Assembly: GCA_021817785.1 (NCBI GenBank)
Contig: JAKAFY010000010.1
Span: 1 to 52,766, forward strand
Direction: 5' to 3'
DNA from: a bacterium
GTDB lineage: Bacteria > Patescibacteriota > Microgenomatia > UBA10105 > UBA927
DNA: 52,766 bases
Under the pieces are notes generated by a model. It saw only the letters and a list, made by a program, of their open reading frames with translations, had not been told where the DNA came from and did no database searches. Of this stretch, positions 47,870 to 52,766 are shown in pieces. Position 1 is the stretch's first letter; each line of letters starts with the position of its first letter. The position numbers and the translations under genes were made by a program.

Positions 47870-48718
47870 TTAGCCGGCAAGCGCGTCAAGCGTCTTTTGT
47901 CTGCGGATCAGCGAGGTCAGGTAATACCGCTGATTCTCCAGATTTTGGCGTTCTTCCGGGGTTTTGGCACTTTCTATCACCTTGGCAATCTCGGCATCGG
48001 TGACCTCTACATGCTCCTGATCGGCAATTGCTTCCAAGGCAAACTCCAGGCTCAGGTTCTTTTTGGCGATGTCGGCGTATTCCGCACGTACGGAATCGGC
48101 AGTTTTGTTCGTGGAGGCCAGGTACTGCTCGACCGTCAGGCCTAATTTTTTCGTCTGGTCTACTAACTGGGACAACTGATGCGTAACTTCGTGCTCGACA
48201 AGGAGTGCCGGGATGGTCACGGTGACGGCGGACAGGATAGCAGTCAGCACCTCGTCGACGGTGGGGCCTTTGGCATCTGCTTCCTTCGGCTCGTCTTTAC
48301 CCGGTATAAACAGCTTTTTGGTTTTTGTGGCTTTCAGGTCATTGACCGCTTTTTTGTAGTCACCCAGGGTGACCGGCGGCTTTTCGCAGGTTTTGGCGAT
48401 AATCACCCAGTCTTTGCCTTCTTCGGCACTTTTCAGATCGATCTGCGGCATCATGATCGGGGTAATGTTGTGTTCCGTGACGGCATCGGTATATGCTTTC
48501 GGGACGAGGCGTTTGATGGTTTCTTCGTAGACTTTATTTTTATCGATATTTTCCTCGACCATCTTTTTCGGCGCTTTGCCTTTCCTAAATCCTGCTATTT
48601 CGGCGTTTGCGGCCGTTTCATCGACCACGACCTGGTACGTCGTCTGGATATCGGTCCAGGGAATAGAAATTTCGAATTCCAACGAGCCGTCAGCAGTGCG
48701 GTTGATAGTACTTTTCAT
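47870..48718 (-). CDS. tig: Trigger factor-like chaperone lacking an evident PPIase domain
   Basis: ORF 47870..48754; IPWTDIQTTYQVVVDETAANAEIAGFRKGKAPKKMVEE (ribosome-binding motif) joined to the C-terminal helical domain. Confidence 0.82.
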   Translation of the reverse strand: MKSTINRTADGSLEFEISIPWTDIQTTYQVVVDETAANAEIAGFRKGKAPKKMVEENIDKNKVYEETIKRLVPKAYTDAVTEHNITPIMMPQIDLKSAEEGKDWVIIAKTCEKPPVTLGDYKKAVNDLKATKTKKLFIPGKDEPKEADAKGPTVDEVLTAILSAVTVTIPALLVEHEVTHQLSQLVDQTKKLGLTVEQYLASTNKTADSVRAEYADIAKKNLSLEFALEAIADQEHVEVTDAEIAKVIESAKTPEERQNLENQRYYLTSLIRRQKTLDALAG

Positions 48719-48762
48719 GTGCTTAAGTGTACCATACGGCCATCCCTGCTGCAAAAGGCAAA

Positions 48763-49188
48763 TTAGGGAGACAGGCCAAGGTCTGTGTTGAGTATGGGCG
48801 GGGTAAACGACGGATCATTGATGTTGAGAATCTGCAGGCCCGCCGAAAGAGAACTGACGGCGGATTGGAATGACATAAACGCACTCGTTGAGGCAAGGCG
48901 TGACGGTGTACGTATGGGCGTAGGCGTCGGTGGCGGTGCCTCGATAGGTGTCGGTGTGACTGCTATGGGCGTCTGCTGAAGAGAGCGTACGTAAAACACG
49001 GCGGTGATAAGAATGGCCATCAGAAAAATACCCGCCACGACCAGTATGTGGTTGGGCAACCTCCTTTTGCCCTGAGGTGCCGCGGGAGCCGTGGGGGTCA
49101 CAGGATCTGAGGCGATATCCGCTGTAACCGTAGCAGTCGATCCCGGATCGGGTGAGTTTGGAGCTATTGGTACGTTTATATCATTCAT
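48763..49188 (-). CDS. Hypothetical single-TM protein
   Basis: MNDINVPIAPNSPDPG... TM ILVVAGIFLMAILITAVFYV, P/T-rich linker. Confidence 0.5.
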   Translation of the reverse strand: MNDINVPIAPNSPDPGSTATVTADIASDPVTPTAPAAPQGKRRLPNHILVVAGIFLMAILITAVFYVRSLQQTPIAVTPTPIEAPPPTPTPIRTPSRLASTSAFMSFQSAVSSLSAGLQILNINDPSFTPPILNTDLGLSP

Positions 49189-49981
49189 AGTGTAATGCAT
49201 CCTGCAGTTCACCTAGGTAGGATGCTCCCTCTATGAGGTCCTGCCTGGCGGCAAGCATGGTTTTTTGGATAGTTGCAAGCTGCCGATCCTGTTCCTGTAC
49301 GTCGCCTTTAATGCCCGGCAGGGCTTTTTGGATGAGTACGATTTTCTCGGTAAATAAACTGTGTTGGTTGGATAAATTGAGCATCCACCGATCCATGGTC
49401 GCCTGTTTTTCCGGTGACGAGTCACCACGGCTTGCGGCGATGAGGGTCTGGGCGGAGGCTGCTGCCGCGTCGAATTTTGAACCGAAGTATTGGAGATACC
49501 CGAGGTTGATGCCCACGATGGTCTGGCGGTATGCGGCCTGCATCGCGTTATAATTTTTGATAAATGCGGTCGAGACGGTGGCCGCATCGGCAAGCGTGCC
49601 GATCGTCTGTGACTGCACTGTATTCTGGTCAAGCAGCCCGATCTGGTTGGTGATTGCCGTGCGGTATCCTGCGGTATCCGCGGACCCCAAGCCCGGATTT
49701 TCGTTGAGTTTCTCGTTCAAAAACAGGAAGTATGTTTTGGCAACCATATTCCGCTGGGCGAGCAGCGCTTTTACTTTATCCAAGGCGTCCTGTTGGGCAG
49801 TCAATGAATTAAACTGTTTGTATTGGGTATATGCCGCCTGGAAATCCGACAGTTTCTGACGGTATTGGTCGAACTGATAGTTAAAGTCCTGATAGGCCTG
49901 CGGGGAGGATGCCTGTACGGGAGTCCGCCACAACGAAATACCCGCAACAAGTAAAATGACCAGGGGCAGAAAGCGCCTCAT
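49181..49981 (-). CDS. Hypothetical secreted coiled-coil protein
   Basis: Start MRRFLPLVILLVAGISLWRTPVQA (signal peptide) then helical. Confidence 0.6.
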   Translation of the reverse strand: MRRFLPLVILLVAGISLWRTPVQASSPQAYQDFNYQFDQYRQKLSDFQAAYTQYKQFNSLTAQQDALDKVKALLAQRNMVAKTYFLFLNEKLNENPGLGSADTAGYRTAITNQIGLLDQNTVQSQTIGTLADAATVSTAFIKNYNAMQAAYRQTIVGINLGYLQYFGSKFDAAAASAQTLIAASRGDSSPEKQATMDRWMLNLSNQHSLFTEKIVLIQKALPGIKGDVQEQDRQLATIQKTMLAARQDLIEGASYLGELQDALHYE

Positions 49982-50020
49982 GTGTTCATGGTAGCATTGA
50001 TTCAGCAACAGGGCAATGCG

Positions 50021-50085
50021 TGCCGGGAAGAGGACTCGGACCTCTAAACCTTACGGTATCCCGCTTAGCGGGACGCATCCCCGGG
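50021..50085 (-). pseudogene. tRNA-Leu(UAA)-like element lacking the D-arm
   Basis: CCCGGGGATGC-GTCCC-GCTAAGC-GGGAT-ACCGTAAGGTTT-AGAGG-TCCGAGT-CCTCT-TCCCGGCA; acceptor, anticodon arm, variable arm and T-arm present, no D-arm; C33 and C55. Confidence 0.7.
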
Positions 50086-50166
50086 TGCCGCTGAGAGGAC
50101 TTGAACCTCTACGCCTTACGGCATACGCTCCTAAAGCGTACGTGTATACCATTTCACCACAGCGGC
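50086..50166 (-). tRNA. tRNA-Leu (TAG)
   Basis: GCCGCTGTGGTGAAATGGTATACACGTACGCTTTAGGAGCGTATGCCGTAAGGCGTAGAGGTTCAAGTCCTCTCAGCGGCA. Confidence 0.95.
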
Positions 50167-50188
50167 AACACGGCTATTATACCCTGCT

Positions 50189-50755
50189 TTAGATGGTGAC
50201 GGCTAGGGCTTTCGGAGACGTCGGACGGAACGCTTCGATGTCCGAGATAAACCATTTGACTTTATACGCCCAGGCAGGAGAAGCGGCATAGATGCGTCCG
50301 ATTTCATCGACCGTTTTGGCGCCTTTATCCATATAGTTATACCGCAATCCTTCGGATACTTTGGTCACGCCGTCTTTCCAGTCCGTAAAGTGTATGCCGT
50401 CGTTGGCTCCGGTAAACACGCCCCATCCCCACGCATTGTACGAGCCGGTCGGGATATGCTGGCCAAATGTGGATTCCACACCGGAGATAGCAGCCACCAG
50501 TTTCCAATCCAGGTGTAAGCGGTCCGCTTCGTGAATAAAATATGCGGCATCATCCGCAAACGGCGCATGACGTGATTCCAAATAGGCTTTCAGAAACGCA
50601 GGCCGGGGATCCGGATCGGCTACGGGGACATTCGGTTTGGCAGACGGATCGGACATCGGCGCATCCTGTGCATAGACAGGCGTTCCGGTCGTTGCCGGCA
50701 TGGCCAGAAATCCCAAGAGCGTAATACATGCGATGATGTATAGTATTTTGTTCAT
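50189..50755 (-). CDS. Secreted lysozyme/glucosaminidase-like protein
   Basis: ORF 50189..50788; MNKILYIIACITLLGFLAMPATTGTPVYAQ; LVAAISGVESTFGQHIPTGSYNAWGWGVF. Confidence 0.75.
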   Translation of the reverse strand: MNKILYIIACITLLGFLAMPATTGTPVYAQDAPMSDPSAKPNVPVADPDPRPAFLKAYLESRHAPFADDAAYFIHEADRLHLDWKLVAAISGVESTFGQHIPTGSYNAWGWGVFTGANDGIHFTDWKDGVTKVSEGLRYNYMDKGAKTVDEIGRIYAASPAWAYKVKWFISDIEAFRPTSPKALAVTI

Positions 50756-50969
50756 ACGTCTTACCTCTTCTCGAGTCCCGATACACAATCGGCATTCAAG
50801 ACGGGGTAAGAGGGATCGTGTATAGCGGGTTACCTGGGGAACGGAGGCTATTTAGCCTCGACTGCGGATGTTTTTAATAGACACTCAAGGGCAGAGGATA
50901 TTTGAGTATCTATTAAAAACCCTAAAGCAAGTCATGGATTAGATAACTAACCTTAGGATCTAAGGAGGA

Positions 50970-50998
50970 AGTATAGCCTATAATAGCTATCTTGTCAA
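50970..50998 (-). promoter_or_regulatory. Strong sigma70-type promoter
   Basis: Minus strand TTGACA - 17 nt - TATACT, about 210 nt upstream of ATG 50755. Confidence 0.75.
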
Positions 50999-51078
50999 GT
51001 TTATGGGATATGATCTAATGAAGTTGCAACGCTCCATAGTAGAATAAATGAGGTAAATCGAGGCTATTATAGGGTATA

Positions 51079-51705
51079 TCAGCGGATCTCATCCATGAAG
51101 TAATTGACGCAATTTGCCCAGGAGTTTCCGCTGTTGACCGACGGCGGCGCCCATACCGGGCCCATGGTAAGCGGCGTGGTCATGCCTTTGTCCATATATT
51201 TTTCCTTGATATAGCGGGAAACCCAATCAATGGCATACAGCCAGTTGGGAAATTTGGCTCCGGACGTGGTACCCGTCATGACGGCCACTCCCCACGCGTT
51301 ATACGAATCATGCGACGGGATGTGCTTGCCTACTCCGCTTTCACACATGGCTATCGCCGGTACCAGGCGGTAATCAATGCCATAATGATCGGCCCGGTCT
51401 AATATGTAATCTGCATACTCCGTAATCGGCGAGTTATTGGATTTGAGGAACTTGGTAAGTAGCAGCGACCGTGCGTCCCCTGCTACGATACTTGCGCCCA
51501 ATACCTGCTCCGTGCCATAGGATGATGCGGTGATATGAATGGTCGGCACGGGTGCGCGTGCTGCAAGAGCCGCCGTACGCTGAAGATTGGCAAGCAATAA
51601 CAGGTTAAGCGTTAACAACCCTATGGTGACCGGAAACCAGCACAATGCAATAATGACTTTTCGCACCATATATAAATACTGCCATAGTGTCACACCGGCT
51701 GTCAA
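51079..51705 (-). CDS. Exported lysozyme/glucosaminidase-like protein (paralog of 50189..50755)
   Basis: DYRLVPAIAMCESGVGKHIPSHDSYNAWGVAVMTG...EKYMDKGMTT; start probably at internal MVRKVIIALCWFPV. Confidence 0.75.
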   Translation of the reverse strand: MTAGVTLWQYLYMVRKVIIALCWFPVTIGLLTLNLLLLANLQRTAALAARAPVPTIHITASSYGTEQVLGASIVAGDARSLLLTKFLKSNNSPITEYADYILDRADHYGIDYRLVPAIAMCESGVGKHIPSHDSYNAWGVAVMTGTTSGAKFPNWLYAIDWVSRYIKEKYMDKGMTTPLTMGPVWAPPSVNSGNSWANCVNYFMDEIR

Positions 51706-51726
51706 CGAAGGCTGGGAACCGGCGCG

Positions 51727-52461
51727 TCAGACCCGGAAAAATAATCCGACGGTGTAGGCGGCAGAAGCGGCAATACCGCCGATGAATACCGTTTCCAAAA
51801 TGGCGCGCATCGGGCGTTCCTGGCTGACGATTCCGCGAAGGCCACCCAACAAGGTAAGCGCCAGAATGGTGGCACTGACGGAATAGCCGAACGTTTCATG
51901 CGTAAAGTGAAATAAGTACGGCAACAGCGGAATGACCCCGAAGCCGACGAAGGAAAGGAACGTGGACACGGCGACAAATACCGGATGCTCGTTCTCCGGA
52001 CTTTGCATTTCCAGCTCGTCTTTCATCATAAATTCCGTCCAGTACGCCGGATTCTTGCGATAGAGCGCGGTGATAGTCGTGGCGTCTTTTTTATTAAATC
52101 CTTTGGCCATCAGGATCGTTTGCGTCTCCTCTGCCTCTTTGTCCGGTTCATGCAAAATTTCCCGGTGTTCCCTATTTTTTTCGCTTTTGTATACGTCCTG
52201 GTCCGCACGAAGCGAAATAAAACTTCCGAGACTCATGGAAAGTCCGTCGGAAAATAAATTGGCGATACCAAAAAGCAGCACGGTGATAACCGGAATGGCA
52301 GACGCTGCCGGATCTTTGGATGCGCCGGCAAATCCTGCAACCACCGCGAATGTGGTGACGATGCCGTCGTTGCCGCCATAGACGATTTCGCGGAGATACT
52401 GAGAAAACGGCGTGCGTTTGTGCTCACGGGCCAAATGTTCGGAGAGGTTAAAGCTCGTCAT
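51727..52461 (-). CDS. VIT1/CCC1-family transporter
   Basis: 244 aa; REIVYGGNDGIVTTFAVVAGFAGA, LFSDGLSMSLGSFISLRADQDVYKSEKNRE. Confidence 0.88.
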   Translation of the reverse strand: MTSFNLSEHLAREHKRTPFSQYLREIVYGGNDGIVTTFAVVAGFAGASKDPAASAIPVITVLLFGIANLFSDGLSMSLGSFISLRADQDVYKSEKNREHREILHEPDKEAEETQTILMAKGFNKKDATTITALYRKNPAYWTEFMMKDELEMQSPENEHPVFVAVSTFLSFVGFGVIPLLPYLFHFTHETFGYSVSATILALTLLGGLRGIVSQERPMRAILETVFIGGIAASAAYTVGLFFRV

Positions 52462-52526
52462 TACCCGTAGTGTACCACGCAGGACAAATAGATTCAGCCA
52501 GGATAAATTGATATAATGAGCTTCAT

Positions 52527-52600
52527 GCGCCTGTAGCTCAGCGGATTAGAGCATCTGTCTTCGGAACAGAGGGTCGGGGGTTCAATTCCCTCCAGGCGCG
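52527..52600 (+). tRNA. tRNA-Arg (TCG)
   Basis: GCGCCTGTAGCTCAGCGGATTAGAGCATCTGTCTTCGGAACAGAGGGTCGGGGGTTCAATTCCCTCCAGGCGCG. Confidence 0.94.
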
Positions 52601-52625
52601 CAGGCACAACTGAGCCTATGTATAT

Positions 52626-52697
52626 GGGCGCGTAGCTCAACGGTAGAGCAATTGCCTCTTAAGCAATTGGTTCTGGGTTCGAATCCCGGCGCGCTCA
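52626..52697 (+). tRNA. tRNA-Lys (CTT)
   Basis: GGGCGCGTAGCTCAACGGTAGAGCAATTGCCTCTTAAGCAATTGGTTCTGGGTTCGAATCCCGGCGCGCTCA. Confidence 0.94.
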
Positions 52698-52766
52698 CAG
52701 TAGCGGTATTTATATCGCCTGACTCATCGATTAGCTCGAAATAAGGCGCTAATCGTGCGGTTAGAT

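Noticed and set aside
50756-50975. Firm assignment as ydaO (c-di-AMP) or GEMM (c-di-GMP) riboswitch
   Set aside because: Only short, out-of-order similarities to the consensus sequences I remember; needs a covariance-model search.

Overview
This looks like a bacterial chromosome window, probably from a Patescibacteria/Microgenomates-type (CPR) genome. The taxon is inferred from short proteins, a type IV pilus cluster with no secretin gene in view, and the gene families present. Left end: partial gyrB (minus strand, missing from the ORF track) and a holB-like gene. Then a type IV pilus cluster (pilB, pilT, pilC, pilin, pilD, four more prepilin-like or PilX-like genes, pilM, pilN, pilO) interrupted by two large membrane-protein genes (DUF2723/TMEM260-like and YfhO-like). 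A minus-strand housekeeping run follows: recG-rpmF-nusB-rnc-rpsP-khpA-trmD. Next is a Tyr operon: a canonical T-box leader, tRNA-Tyr, a methyltransferase, a Cys/Met-type PLP enzyme and tyrS. Then a PBP1A-like gene with an apparent 1-nt frameshift, pheT, a pheS fused to an AlaX/AlaRS-editing-like N-terminal domain, rplT-rpmI-infC-thrS with a second T-box-like leader, hicBA, an ABC exporter, a sortase / Fn3-like / giant LPXTG adhesin module, an RRM protein, trigger factor, two lysozyme-like secreted proteins, a VIT-family transporter, and tRNAs Val, Leu, Arg and Lys. Strongest leads: (1) a Tyr T-box whose first downstream gene is tRNA-Tyr itself, in one apparent operon with two unexplained enzymes and tyrS; (2) the AlaX-like/PheS fusion with altered metal ligands; (3) a large switchable inverted repeat between rnc and rpsP; (4) a D-arm-less tRNA-Leu(UAA)-like element; (5) a minimal T-box-like thrS leader. 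All calls come from reading the sequence and the supplied ORFs; no searches were run.
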